NCBI GenBank assembly: GCA_900751695.1
Contig: CAADSS010000016.1
Span: forward strand, 1-12,659
Length of the DNA stretch: 12,659 bases
Source: an uncultured Collinsella sp.
Lineage (GTDB): Bacteria; Actinomycetota; Coriobacteriia; Coriobacteriales; Coriobacteriaceae
Direction: 5' to 3'
A model generated the notes under the pieces. It was given only the letters and a program-made list of their open reading frames with translations. It did not search any database and was not told the origin of the DNA. Shown here in pieces: positions 1 through 7,449 of the stretch. Positions within the stretch are counted from its first letter, which is position 1. Every line of letters begins with the position of its first letter. Both the position numbers and the translations under genes were made by a program.

Positions 1-1953
1 ATGATCCGTTTTCCTCCGTCGCATGCGGATCGCCCTTGGAAGGGGGTGAGCGTCATGCCTAAGACCGCAGCCCAAGCACGCCCGGCCGACCTCAAGCGCA
101 CTGTGCGCCGCTTGCTCTCCTACATGGGGCATGCCAAGTTCTCGTTGCTCGCGGTGGGCGTGCTCGCCTCCGTTGCCGCCATCGCGAGCCTCGCCGGCAC
201 CTACATGGTGCGCCCCATCGTTAACGGTTTGGCCACGGGCGGGGAGGAACTGCTTGCCAGGCAGGTCATCCTGACGGCGATCATCTACGCCGCGGGCGTG
301 CTTTCGGCCCTGGGCTACTCGCAGATCATGGTGCGCGCGGCCCAACGCGTGGTGTCCGATATTCGCCGCGACCTGTTCGCGCACATCCAGACGCTGCCGC
401 TCAGTTATTTTGACAGCACGCGCTCGGGCGACATCATGAGCTTTTTCACCAATGACGTCGACACCGTCTCCGAGGCGCTTAACAACAGCTTTGCCAACGT
501 GATTCAGGCCGCCATTCAGGTTGTGGGCACCACGGCCATGCTCATCATCCTTAACTGGCAGCTCACGATTATCACACTCGTGTGCGATGCGGCCATTGTG
601 CTGTATGCGCGCTACTCGGGCGCGCGCTCTAAGCGTTTCTTTGCTGCCCAGCAGGCATCGCTTGGCGACCTGGACGGATATATCGAAGAGATGGTCTCGG
701 GCCAAAAGGTCATCAAGGTCTTTAACCGCGAGGCAGCGAATGTCGCCGGCTTCACCTGCCGCAACGACGAGCTTCGCCGCACCGGCACCGCCGCCGTGAG
801 CTATGCCAACTCCATGGTGCCCATGACTGTCGTGATTGGCTACGTCAACTATGCCATCGTCGCCGTGGCGGGCGGCATGCTCTGCATCAAGGGGCTCGCC
901 GATGTAGGTGCGCTCGCGAGCTACCTGGTCTTTGTGCGCCAGGCCGCCATGCCCATCAACCAGTTTACGCAGCTCGGCAACTTCTTGCTCAACGCGTTGG
1001 CCGGTGCCGAGCGCCTGTTTGCGGCTATGGACCTTAAGCCCGAGGTGGACGAGGGCTGCGTGGAGCTGGTGCAGACGGGCGACGCCGCATGGGCGTGGAA
1101 GATTCCCGAGGGTCAGGGCGTGGGCGCGTACGGGCACTTGCATGATGTGGTTGCTGTTGATGAGTCGGGCCGCGCGGTGGCTGCCGACGGCACCGAGCTC
1201 ACGTGCGGCTTGGTCCCGCTTGCCGGCGACGTGCGCTTCCATGCCGTGGATTTTTCCTACGTGCCGGGCACCCGTGTGCTCATGGATCTCAACCTGTTTG
1301 CCAAGCCGGGGCAAAAGATCGCGTTTGTGGGCTCGACGGGCGCCGGAAAGACGACCATCACCAACCTCATCAACCGCTTCTACGAGGTCGATGACGGCGA
1401 GATCACGTACGACGGCATCGACGTCAAGCACATTGCCAAGGCCAGCCTGCGCGGATCGCTCGGCATTGTGCTGCAGGACACGCACCTGTTTAGCGGCACC
1501 ATTGCGCAGAACATCCGCTTTGGCAAGCTCGACGCGACCGACGAGGAGGTGCGCGCCGCTGCCGAGGCAGCCTGCGCTGATTCGTTTATCCGCCGCCTGC
1601 CTCAGGGCTATGACACGCTCGTGACCGCCGACGGCGCCAACCTGTCGCAGGGCCAGCGTCAGCTGCTCGCCATCGCGCGCGTGGCCGTCGCCGATCCGCC
1701 GGTGCTCATCCTGGACGAGGCCACTTCGAGCATCGACACGCGCACCGAAAAGCTCATCGAGCGCGGTATGGACCGCATCATGCGCGGTCGCACCACGTTT
1801 ATGATCGCGCACCGCCTGTCCACTGTCCGCGACGCCGACGCCATCATGGTCCTCGAACACGGCCGCATCATCGAGCGCGGCACGCACGAAGAGCTGCTCG
1901 CCCAGCACGGCGAGTACTGGCAGCTGGCGCATGGCTTAAAAGAGCTGGATTAA
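1..1953 (+). CDS. ABC exporter half-transporter (fused permease and ATPase)
   Basis: A type IV-fold ABC exporter subunit expected in the cytoplasmic membrane, probably pumping a drug, lipid or peptide outwards; the substrate cannot be read from sequence. The membrane domain spans about residues 40-340. The ATPase is complete: Walker A GSTGAGKT at 444-451 (K450), Q-loop Q492, signature LSQGQ at 548-552, Walker B ending in D572 and catalytic E573, and H-loop H604. At 650 residues it is longer than the usual 580-600, because about 60 residues (roughly 349-410) are inserted between the membrane and ATP-binding domains. The start is ambiguous. The ATG at 1 forms ATGA with a TGA at 2-4, which could be the stop of an upstream partner gene. 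The ATG at 55 has a better Shine-Dalgarno (GGAAGGGGG, 38-46) and starts MPKTAAQ. Such half-transporters often pair as heterodimers with an adjacent gene, here outside the window. Confidence 0.93.
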   Translation: MIRFPPSHADRPWKGVSVMPKTAAQARPADLKRTVRRLLSYMGHAKFSLLAVGVLASVAAIASLAGTYMVRPIVNGLATGGEELLARQVILTAIIYAAGVLSALGYSQIMVRAAQRVVSDIRRDLFAHIQTLPLSYFDSTRSGDIMSFFTNDVDTVSEALNNSFANVIQAAIQVVGTTAMLIILNWQLTIITLVCDAAIVLYARYSGARSKRFFAAQQASLGDLDGYIEEMVSGQKVIKVFNREAANVAGFTCRNDELRRTGTAAVSYANSMVPMTVVIGYVNYAIVAVAGGMLCIKGLADVGALASYLVFVRQAAMPINQFTQLGNFLLNALAGAERLFAAMDLKPEVDEGCVELVQTGDAAWAWKIPEGQGVGAYGHLHDVVAVDESGRAVAADGTELTCGLVPLAGDVRFHAVDFSYVPGTRVLMDLNLFAKPGQKIAFVGSTGAGKTTITNLINRFYEVDDGEITYDGIDVKHIAKASLRGSLGIVLQDTHLFSGTIAQNIRFGKLDATDEEVRAAAEAACADSFIRRLPQGYDTLVTADGANLSQGQRQLLAIARVAVADPPVLILDEATSSIDTRTEKLIERGMDRIMRGRTTFMIAHRLSTVRDADAIMVLEHGRIIERGTHEELLAQHGEYWQLAHGLKELD

Positions 1954-2002
1954 CCCGTTCGAGCACGATGCTTTGACCCCTCCGTGCCGCTTACCTCGCC
2001 TC

Positions 2003-2067
2003 AAACCATCACAACATTCGATGTTTTTTGCCAAAATCGGGAAAAGCATCGAATGTTGTGATGGTTT
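2003..2067 (+). repeat. 65-bp palindromic intergenic repeat, copy 1
   Basis: Two perfect 21-bp inverted arms (2003-2023 and 2047-2067) surround a 23-nt centre. The arm core is ACCATCACAACATTCGA. The centre can pair further (a T run against GAAAAG, then CC against GG), so the transcript would fold into one long hairpin. Copies 2 (3245-3309) and 3 (7353-7417, inverted) have the same 65-nt length. It lies 50 nt after the ABC gene stop and ends in a T run, so it could also end transcription. No target-site duplication is visible. I take it as a REP- or MITE-like element; the mobilising enzyme is unknown. Confidence 0.9.
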
Positions 2068-2168
2068 TTCTACCACTCGATCGGGTGGAATCGCTTTCTT
2101 GCGCGCGAAGGTGTGCGGACCCGTGGGCAGGGGAATAAGGTTGGTTATCCGACTCCATTGGAGGGCTC

Positions 2169-3206
2169 ATGGACCTGCCGATCGTCCTGTCCCATAAGAC
2201 TGCCTGGCTGTACCACAACGTGGCGCGCCCGTCCGAGCCGCTCTCGCGAGCAAGCAGTCTATACGATGAGGACTCGCTTGCCAACGAGGCGGAGCCGACC
2301 GTGAGCCTGCCCAAATTGGGACTCGATGCCAAGGGACTGAGGGCTTCAACGGCAGTTGGGATCGTTACCGACTATCTGGTTTCGCTTGGTATTCCGCGAG
2401 AAGAGCTCGATCATATCGACACGCTCGTCAACTTTGATTTTGAGCGCTCGACGCCGGCTGGATTTAGGTGCCACGTGTTTGGGGCGCCGGTACCTCCATG
2501 CCATCTTATCGAGGTGGCTGAGGGCCTTCTGGTGGTTGATGAGGTCATGTGCTTTGTCCAAGCGGGTTCGTGGATGAGCGAGCCCGAGCAGCTGGAATAT
2601 GGGTATGAAATCTGCGCCCGATACCATTTGAATCATCTGTCGACAGGCGATTATATCGAGATGGGGCAGAGGTACACCGTTGCCGACTTGATTGCCTATT
2701 GCAATGAGAACCGATCTCGTCAGGGGGCCATACGTGCAGCCGCCGTGCTCAGGCGCGTGCACGATGGCGCGCGATCGCCCATGGAGACGGCCGCCGCAAT
2801 CATGGTCGTAGCAAAACGTTCCCAGGGAGGGCTGGGATACGCCAAGATCGAGCTCAACCATCGGGTCGATGTTCCCAACGAGTTCAAGTATCTCGCAAAG
2901 GCCGGGTATTTCGAGATCGACGTATATGCGCCTGCGAGCGGTACGGGGATTGAATACAACGGCTCGGACCATCTTGATAAACAGCGCAGTGCGTCGGATG
3001 CGGAGCGCATGACCGTGCTGAGCGCGCTGGGCTTTAGGATGATCGTCCTCACCGGGACTCAGTTTGCCCACCAGCTGCAATTGCACCGGGCGATGAACGC
3101 CATCGTGCTCGCTATGGGCCTTAAGTGCGACCGAAGCGAGAAATTCCAGAAACGTCAGAACGACCTACGAGAATTCGTGATTCGGCACTGGGACGGCGGC
3201 CTTTAG
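2169..3206 (+). CDS. Orphan protein with Vsr/DUF559-like PD-(D/E)XK C-terminal domain
   Basis: 345 residues, function unknown. The C-terminal third follows the pattern of Vsr-like/DUF559/AbiEi-C proteins: a segment with GARSPMETA and then GGLGYAKIELN, next EIDVYAP (E249, D251), then GIEYNGSDH (E262, H268), then a D-x-x-R helix and a strand reading FRMIVLTGTQF. This layout predicts a restriction-endonuclease-like fold. The usual lysine of (D/E)xK is not seen (EYN instead), so nuclease activity is uncertain. The N-terminal part (LSHKTAWLYHN, later HLSTGDYIEMG) matches nothing I can name with confidence; related actinobacterial proteins include type IV antitoxin-like regulators. No signal peptide or membrane segment is seen. 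The start is supported by GGAGGG at 2160-2165. The gene stands alone between two direct copies of the 65-bp palindrome, and its codon use looks less GC-extreme than moaA. Confidence 0.85.
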   Translation: MDLPIVLSHKTAWLYHNVARPSEPLSRASSLYDEDSLANEAEPTVSLPKLGLDAKGLRASTAVGIVTDYLVSLGIPREELDHIDTLVNFDFERSTPAGFRCHVFGAPVPPCHLIEVAEGLLVVDEVMCFVQAGSWMSEPEQLEYGYEICARYHLNHLSTGDYIEMGQRYTVADLIAYCNENRSRQGAIRAAAVLRRVHDGARSPMETAAAIMVVAKRSQGGLGYAKIELNHRVDVPNEFKYLAKAGYFEIDVYAPASGTGIEYNGSDHLDKQRSASDAERMTVLSALGFRMIVLTGTQFAHQLQLHRAMNAIVLAMGLKCDRSEKFQKRQNDLREFVIRHWDGGL

Positions 3207-3244
3207 GGGCGTTTTGGTCCTTCTGCGGGGTGCTGTGGGCAGGC

Positions 3245-3309
3245 AAACCATCACAACATTCGACGTTTTTTGCCAAAAACGGGAAAAGCATCGAATGTTG
3301 TGATGGTCT
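3245..3309 (+). repeat. 65-bp palindromic intergenic repeat, copy 2
   Basis: Same orientation as copy 1 and differing from it at only three of 65 positions (3264, the centre near 3279, and 3308). The arms are 3245-3265 and 3289-3309, with a C-A mismatch at 3264/3290 and a mismatch near the outer end. The centre is 23 nt as in copy 1. It starts 39 nt after the stop of the nuclease-like gene and lies about 130 nt upstream of moaA. There is no T run after the right arm, so it is a poor terminator here. Confidence 0.9.
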
Positions 3310-3393
3310 GTGTTGAGGATGGGCTTGGAAGGTCCGTTTTGTTCGAGGCGATCTGTCCTGTCGTACGGGTGTCGGCATGATTCTCTCGTGGGG

Positions 3394-3399
3394 TATTAT
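3394..3399 (+). promoter_or_regulatory. Possible -10 element (TATTAT) of the moaA operon
   Basis: TATTAT is a good match to the housekeeping -10 hexamer and would put the transcript start near 3406, about 34 nt before moaA. No convincing -35 hexamer sits 16-18 nt upstream. I saw no Moco riboswitch-like structure in this short leader. Confidence 0.3.
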
Positions 3400-3439
3400 G
3401 TTTTCCGAAGAATAAAACGCCGCGTGAGGGGAGGGCTGC

Positions 3440-4495
3440 GTGGACGGGCACGTGCAACATGACGGTTTTGGTCGCGATATCAACTACCTGCGCATTGCCG
3501 TTACCGACAAGTGCAATTTCCGCTGCATTTACTGCATGCCGGCCGACGGCGTGGCGCCCCGCGCGCACGACGAGCTACTCAGTGCCGAGGAAATCGCCCG
3601 CTTTGTGCGCTTGGTAGCGGGGGAGGGCATTCGCCGCGTACGCCTGACGGGCGGCGAGCCGCTGGTCAGCCGCCGTATCATCCCGCTCATTCGTGACATC
3701 CGCGCGATTCCGCAGATCGAGGACATCTCGCTTACCACCAACGGCGCCCTGCTGCCCAAGCTGGCGCCGCAGCTCAAAGATGCGGGGCTTAACCGCGTCA
3801 ACATTTCGCTCGACACACTCGATCCCTCGCTGTTTGGAAAGATCACGCGCCTGGGTCGGCTCGAGCAGACTATAGCTGGCATCGACGCGGCGCTGGCTTG
3901 GGGCTTTGAGCCCGTTAAGGTCAACTGCGTTGTTGTGCGCCGGCTCAACCAGGATGTGGCGGCCCTTGCGCGGCTCATGCTCGATCGCCCCATTCACCTG
4001 CGCTTTATCGAATATATGCCCATTGGCGACGAGCGCACGAGCTCGCATTGCGCTGTGGACCCGCATGCGCCCGCGCTCAATCCCGAGCTGTGGGACGCGA
4101 GCGATACCGTGCCGAGCGACGAGCTGCGGGCGCGCATCAATGCCGGGGCCGCCGCGGCGGGACTGGGCGAGCTCGAGCCGCTCGACATCAACGACGCTCC
4201 TGCCGGCGCGGGCCCTGCGCGCTATTGGTACTTTCCGGGTGCGGCGGGAACAGTTGGCTTTATTAGCGCTATGTCCAACCATTTTTGCGCGAATTGCAAC
4301 CGTCTGCGCCTGACGGCCGATGGCAACGTGCGTCCGTGCCTGTTCAGCGATGCCGAGTATTCGGTGCGTGAGGCGCTGCGTCGTGGTGATGATATGCAGG
4401 TACTTTCGATTTGGCGCGATGCCGTGGCCCACAAACCGCAGGAACACGCGATAATTGAGGGCACGCAACGATTTATGTCCCAAATCGGAGGATGA
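3440..4495 (+). CDS. moaA: GTP 3',8-cyclase MoaA (molybdenum cofactor biosynthesis)
   Basis: Radical SAM enzyme for the first step of molybdopterin synthesis: it rearranges GTP to 3',8-cyclo-7,8-dihydro-GTP in the cytosol, with MoaC as the next enzyme. The SAM-binding [4Fe-4S] motif CxxxCxxC is C25, C29, C32 (CNFRCIYC). The second, GTP-binding cluster is C283, C286 and C300. TGGEP and the C-terminal Gly-Gly typical of MoaA are present. At 351 residues it is slightly longer than E. coli MoaA, with the extra length mostly in the loop after YMPIGDE. Translation most likely starts at GTG 3440, 4-5 nt after a strong AGGGGAGGG; no in-frame ATG lies near. The stop overlaps the ribosome binding site of the MoaC-MobB gene 4 nt downstream, so the two are one operon. 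Confidence 0.96.
   Translation: MDGHVQHDGFGRDINYLRIAVTDKCNFRCIYCMPADGVAPRAHDELLSAEEIARFVRLVAGEGIRRVRLTGGEPLVSRRIIPLIRDIRAIPQIEDISLTTNGALLPKLAPQLKDAGLNRVNISLDTLDPSLFGKITRLGRLEQTIAGIDAALAWGFEPVKVNCVVVRRLNQDVAALARLMLDRPIHLRFIEYMPIGDERTSSHCAVDPHAPALNPELWDASDTVPSDELRARINAGAAAAGLGELEPLDINDAPAGAGPARYWYFPGAAGTVGFISAMSNHFCANCNRLRLTADGNVRPCLFSDAEYSVREALRRGDDMQVLSIWRDAVAHKPQEHAIIEGTQRFMSQIGG
4487..4491 (+). promoter_or_regulatory. Ribosome binding site fixing the MoaC-MobB start
   Basis: GGAGG lies inside the last codons of moaA and ends 8 nt before ATG 4500. This favours 4500 over the in-frame ATG at 4455, which has no such site and would overlap moaA by 41 nt. Confidence 0.8.
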
Positions 4496-4499
4496 TCAT

Positions 4500-5789
4500 A
4501 TGGCCAAGAGCAGGTACGCCGATGCCACCAAGGCCGCTCGCAGGGCCGCGATGTCTGCCCACAAAGTCACGGCTGCGGCCGGTAACGCCGCCGCGCCCGC
4601 GCAGCCGTCTGTCAGCGCTGCCACCGAGCCCGCCCGCGACGCCCGTCGCGACGAGCTGACGCATGTGGACGCCAAGGGCGAGGTTCGCATGGTCGACGTG
4701 TCCGACAAGGCCGAGACGCATCGCATCGCCATCGCCGAGGGCACCATCCTCATGCATCCCGAGACGCAGGCCATGGTGCTACAGGACCGCGCCAAGAAGG
4801 GCGACGTGCTTGCCTGCGCGCGCGTGGCGGGCATCATGGCCATCAAACGCACGAGCGACATCATTCCCATGTGCCATCCGTTGCTCATTACCAAGAGCAA
4901 GTGCGACATTGCGCCCATCGCTTCGGCGGGGATGCCTGTCGAGAACGTGCCCGAGGGCTGGGCGCCGGCGCGCGCGGACGGGCAGATTGGCTTTCACGTA
5001 CTGGTTACGGCCGGCGTGACGGGCAAGACAGGTATCGAGATGGAGGCCCTGACTGGCGCGAGTGCCGCGTGTCTGACCATCTACGACATGTGCAAGGCGG
5101 TCGATCGCGGCATGGAGATCGTCGACGTACGCCTGCTGCACAAGGAGGGCGGCCGCTCGGGCGTGTGGGATCGTGCAGAGCGTCAGGCCGCTGCTGTTGA
5201 GGCCGTGGCTGCTGACGGTGCCGCCCTCGCGAGCGCACCCATCGCCGTCGCGCCTGCAGCTCCGGCCGTCCCTGCGATCGCGTTTATCGGTTACCAAAAC
5301 TCGGGCAAGACCACACTCGTCGAGAAGGTCATTGCCGAGCTCACCCGCCGCGGCCTGCGCGTGGGTTCACTCAAGCATCATGGGCACCACGGCTTTGATA
5401 TCGATGTGCCCGCCAAGGATACGTGGCGCCATCACCAGGCCGGATCCAAGCATGTGGGCCTCATCTGCGCCACGCGCTGGGCGGAGTACGCCGACACGCG
5501 CGAGGAGGACGAGATGTCCGCGCGCGAGCTGCTGTCGCGCTACAACGATGTCGACGTGGTGATCATCGAGGGCTACAAGACCGAGGGCTTCGACAACATC
5601 GTCGTCGCACGCTCCGGTGTCGACCGTCTGCGCGGCAAGAGCTCGCTCGACCTGGTCGACGGTCACACGCTGGCCCTTGCCTGCAACGAGGCCCTGGCGC
5701 GTCAGGCCTTCGATGCAGGCTTTGCGACCCGAGCCATCAACATCAACGACGCCCGAGCCATCTGCGATCTCATCCAAGACCACCTTTAA
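4500..5789 (+). CDS. moaC: MoaC-MobB fusion: cyclic pyranopterin monophosphate synthase plus GTP-binding MobB domain
   Basis: A 429-residue bifunctional cofactor protein. Residues 1 to about 50 are an Ala-rich, basic extension. Residues about 52-230 are MoaC, which turns 3',8-cyclo-dihydro-GTP into cyclic pyranopterin monophosphate: LTHVDAKGEVRMVDVSDKAE, KKGDV (K100), RTSDIIPMCHPL, GKTGIEMEALT and IYDMCKAV with D196 and K199, matching the catalytic K51/D128/K131 of E. coli MoaC. An Ala/Val/Pro-rich linker (about 230-260) leads to MobB, with Walker A GYQNSGKT at 264-271, then VGSLKHHGHHGFDID, DTWRHHQAGS, and VVIIEGYKTE. MobB binds GTP and assists MobA in making molybdopterin guanine dinucleotide. 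MoaC contains a short extra loop before its GKTG motif. Elsewhere these two domains are usually separate proteins. It is cotranscribed with moaA. Confidence 0.94.
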   Translation: MAKSRYADATKAARRAAMSAHKVTAAAGNAAAPAQPSVSAATEPARDARRDELTHVDAKGEVRMVDVSDKAETHRIAIAEGTILMHPETQAMVLQDRAKKGDVLACARVAGIMAIKRTSDIIPMCHPLLITKSKCDIAPIASAGMPVENVPEGWAPARADGQIGFHVLVTAGVTGKTGIEMEALTGASAACLTIYDMCKAVDRGMEIVDVRLLHKEGGRSGVWDRAERQAAAVEAVAADGAALASAPIAVAPAAPAVPAIAFIGYQNSGKTTLVEKVIAELTRRGLRVGSLKHHGHHGFDIDVPAKDTWRHHQAGSKHVGLICATRWAEYADTREEDEMSARELLSRYNDVDVVIIEGYKTEGFDNIVVARSGVDRLRGKSSLDLVDGHTLALACNEALARQAFDAGFATRAININDARAICDLIQDHL

Positions 5790-5801
5790 GGCTTGACGCT
5801 G

Positions 5802-5840
5802 AACCTGCCAAAAAGGGACAGGTTTATTTTGGCAGGTTTT
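5802..5840 (+). terminator. First terminator-like hairpin after the Moco operon
   Basis: A perfect 12-bp stem (AACCTGCCAAAA at 5802-5813 with its complement at 5827-5838) closes a loop carrying GGGACAGGT, and ends in four Ts. It starts 12 nt after the MoaC-MobB stop. The loop motif recurs in the hairpin at 8412-8443, whose stem is unrelated. Confidence 0.7.
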
Positions 5841-5859
5841 ATCTGGGCAAACGTCATTT

Positions 5860-5897
5860 CCACCACAAAGGGGCCAGGCTCCTTTGTGGTGGTTTTT
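5860..5897 (+). terminator. Second, strong terminator after the Moco operon
   Basis: A 12-bp perfect stem (CCACCACAAAGG at 5860-5871; complement 5881-5892), 9-nt loop GGCCAGGCT and a TTTTT tail at 5893-5897: a textbook intrinsic terminator. The same stem is used at 7450-7486, and a decayed form lies at 8412-8443. Confidence 0.88.
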
Positions 5898-6018
5898 GCT
5901 TAAGTAGATGTGTGGGACATGCCTTACAATCTACCAAGTAGTTCATGACGGGCGAAAAACGGAGAGAAGGGGCTTGATGCGTCCTTAATGTTTCGTGCGG
6001 ATAGATTGATTTGACAGA

Positions 6019-6036
6019 CGGTGGCGAATACCACCG
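6019..6036 (+). promoter_or_regulatory. Small inverted repeat in the MFS gene leader
   Basis: CGGTGG at 6019-6024 and CCACCG at 6031-6036 form a perfect 6-bp inverted repeat with a 6-nt spacer, 30 nt upstream of the MFS start. It could be an operator half-site pair or a small leader hairpin. No clear promoter hexamers were found in 5898-6065, so the role is a guess. Confidence 0.25.
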
Positions 6037-6054
6037 CCCGTATTCGTATGAAAC

Positions 6055-6060
6055 GAGGAG
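6055..6060 (+). promoter_or_regulatory. Ribosome binding site fixing the MFS start
   Basis: GAGGAG ends 5 nt before ATG 6066. The longer in-frame options (GTG 6021, ATG 6048) lack a comparable site, and the extra 15 residues are not typical of the family. Confidence 0.75.
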
Positions 6061-6065
6061 TCTCC

Positions 6066-7352
6066 ATGCTCGCATCTCTTCTCTCAAAACCTCAACCTTC
6101 GCTGTCCGTGCAGGCCAAGCGCCTGGTGGCGATGCGCTTTCTCATCTACACCGGTTTTCAGACCAGCTACTTTATCGGCGTTATCGGAACACTCACCTAT
6201 GCAGACGATGCCTCGGTCGTGGCGACATCGCTGGCCGTCCTTTTTATGAACGTATTCGTGATCCTTGGATCCTTTGCGGGCGGCGCGGCGCTTGACGCCT
6301 GGGGCCCGCGCCGTCATTTCTTGCTGAGCATCGTGGGCACGCTGGCAACCGGCGCGGCGACCATTGCCTTTGGCAGCGCGACCGGCATCGTCCTGCTCGG
6401 CGCGGTGCTCCTGGGCTTTGTGATGGGGTTTGCCCAGCCCATCACCACATCCTATCCAGCCTACCTCACCGACGATCCTGTCGAGCTCAAAGACATCAAC
6501 TCTGCCATCGCCATGTTCTCTAACGTGAGTATCATCGTCGGCCCCATGATGGGCGGCTTTGTCGCGGCGGCTACATCGTCACGCGCGGTGTTCGTGCTCA
6601 TGATGATTTTTACCGTACTGGCGTTCATTGCCGGCTGGGGCTTTAGACCGCAAGCAGTTCGCGTCGCCGCGCGTGAAAGTACTCCCGCGGACAGCAGTAC
6701 AACGGCAATCACTGCCAGCCAAAGCTCCAACCCCAGCACGTTCGCCCGCGTCACCTTCGCGACAAGCATCAAGACAGTCTTCACCAACAGTATCCTCGCC
6801 TTGCTGTTCTGCATCATCTTCCTCTCGAACTTTGGCTACGGTGCCTTCGACCCGCTGGAGTCGTTCTTCTACCGTGATGTCCTGCACGTCGGTGTCGAAT
6901 GGATGGGCTGGCTCTCGTCGGCCTCGGGCGTGGGCGCGGTGCTGGGCGCCGTGGCCGCGCTCCGCTTGCCTCCGCACCTGGTCAACCTTAAGACGCTGCT
7001 TGTGGCGCTCATGTCCGTGGGTCTGGGAAGCCTGCTCTACGTGGGAACGCCGTACGTGGGCGTAGCCCTTGTCGGCCAGATTGCCCTGGGCGTGGCCTGG
7101 GGCGTTGTCAACCCGCTCCACAACACCATCGTGCAAACAACGGCCCCGCTCGAGCAGCTCGGTCGCGTCAACTCGGTCATGGGCTTTGGCAATATGTTTG
7201 CCGGCGTGGCGCCGCTGGCGATTGCCCCGTGGCTGGCGGCGACATTTGGCGTGCAACAGACGCTCGTAGGGGCGGGCATGGTCGTGACGGCAGTTCCCGC
7301 GGCGTGGCTGCTGTTTGGGCGCCGGCATTTTGATCGTGCCGCAAGGCAGTAA
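6066..7352 (+). CDS. Major facilitator superfamily transporter, probable exporter
   Basis: A 428-residue polytopic membrane protein with about 12 predicted segments: hydrophobic stretches near 22-42, 52-72, 85-103, 106-125, 150-168, 174-191, then a polar central loop (about 195-235), and six more from about 241 to 417. Motif A between segments 2 and 3 is clear: GGAALDAWGPRR at 72-83 (D77, G80, R82, R83). The order and length fit drug- or siderophore-type H+ antiporters (MFS_3/MefA-like), but the substrate cannot be assigned. The gene stands alone, preceded by the Moco operon terminators and followed immediately by repeat copy 3 and a terminator. The start is set by GAGGAG. The stop TAA ends directly against the palindrome, so the hairpin begins within the 3' end of the message. 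Confidence 0.9.
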   Translation: MLASLLSKPQPSLSVQAKRLVAMRFLIYTGFQTSYFIGVIGTLTYADDASVVATSLAVLFMNVFVILGSFAGGAALDAWGPRRHFLLSIVGTLATGAATIAFGSATGIVLLGAVLLGFVMGFAQPITTSYPAYLTDDPVELKDINSAIAMFSNVSIIVGPMMGGFVAAATSSRAVFVLMMIFTVLAFIAGWGFRPQAVRVAARESTPADSSTTAITASQSSNPSTFARVTFATSIKTVFTNSILALLFCIIFLSNFGYGAFDPLESFFYRDVLHVGVEWMGWLSSASGVGAVLGAVAALRLPPHLVNLKTLLVALMSVGLGSLLYVGTPYVGVALVGQIALGVAWGVVNPLHNTIVQTTAPLEQLGRVNSVMGFGNMFAGVAPLAIAPWLAATFGVQQTLVGAGMVVTAVPAAWLLFGRRHFDRAARQ

Positions 7353-7417
7353 AAACCATCACAACATTCGATGAAAATCGCGATTTTGCCGAAAAACGTC
7401 GAATGTTGTGATGGTTT
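7353..7417 (-). repeat. 65-bp palindromic intergenic repeat, copy 3 (inverted)
   Basis: Arms 7353-7373 and 7397-7417 are complementary apart from one T-G pair (7372/7398), which would be a U-G wobble in a + strand transcript. The 23-nt centre aligns with copies 1 and 2 only when reverse-complemented, so this copy is inverted. Its centre contains its own 14-nt palindrome AAAATCGCGATTTT (7374-7387). It begins at the base after the MFS stop codon. Confidence 0.9.
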
Positions 7418-7449
7418 GCGCCCCGGGCCAGGCCATCCTGCGGGTCTGG

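Noticed and set aside
1990..2080. Target-site duplication around the 65-bp repeats
   Set aside because: The bases flanking each of the three copies show no matching direct repeat.
2003..3309. CRISPR-like repeat arrangement
   Set aside because: The repeats are single palindromes over 1 kb apart with a gene between, not regularly spaced short repeats.
3310..3439. Moco riboswitch in the moaA leader
   Set aside because: The leader is short and shows no recognisable conserved helices; only a -10-like box is supportable.
4455..4499. Longer MoaC-MobB start at ATG 4455
   Set aside because: It would overlap moaA by 41 nt without a ribosome binding site; GGAGG at 4487 fits ATG 4500.
6579..7328. Long antisense reading frame opposite the MFS gene (also 3575-4483 opposite moaA, 11149-11892 opposite the adhesin)
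   Set aside because: Shadows of GC-rich or biased codons of convincing + strand genes; no family motifs, no ribosome binding sites.
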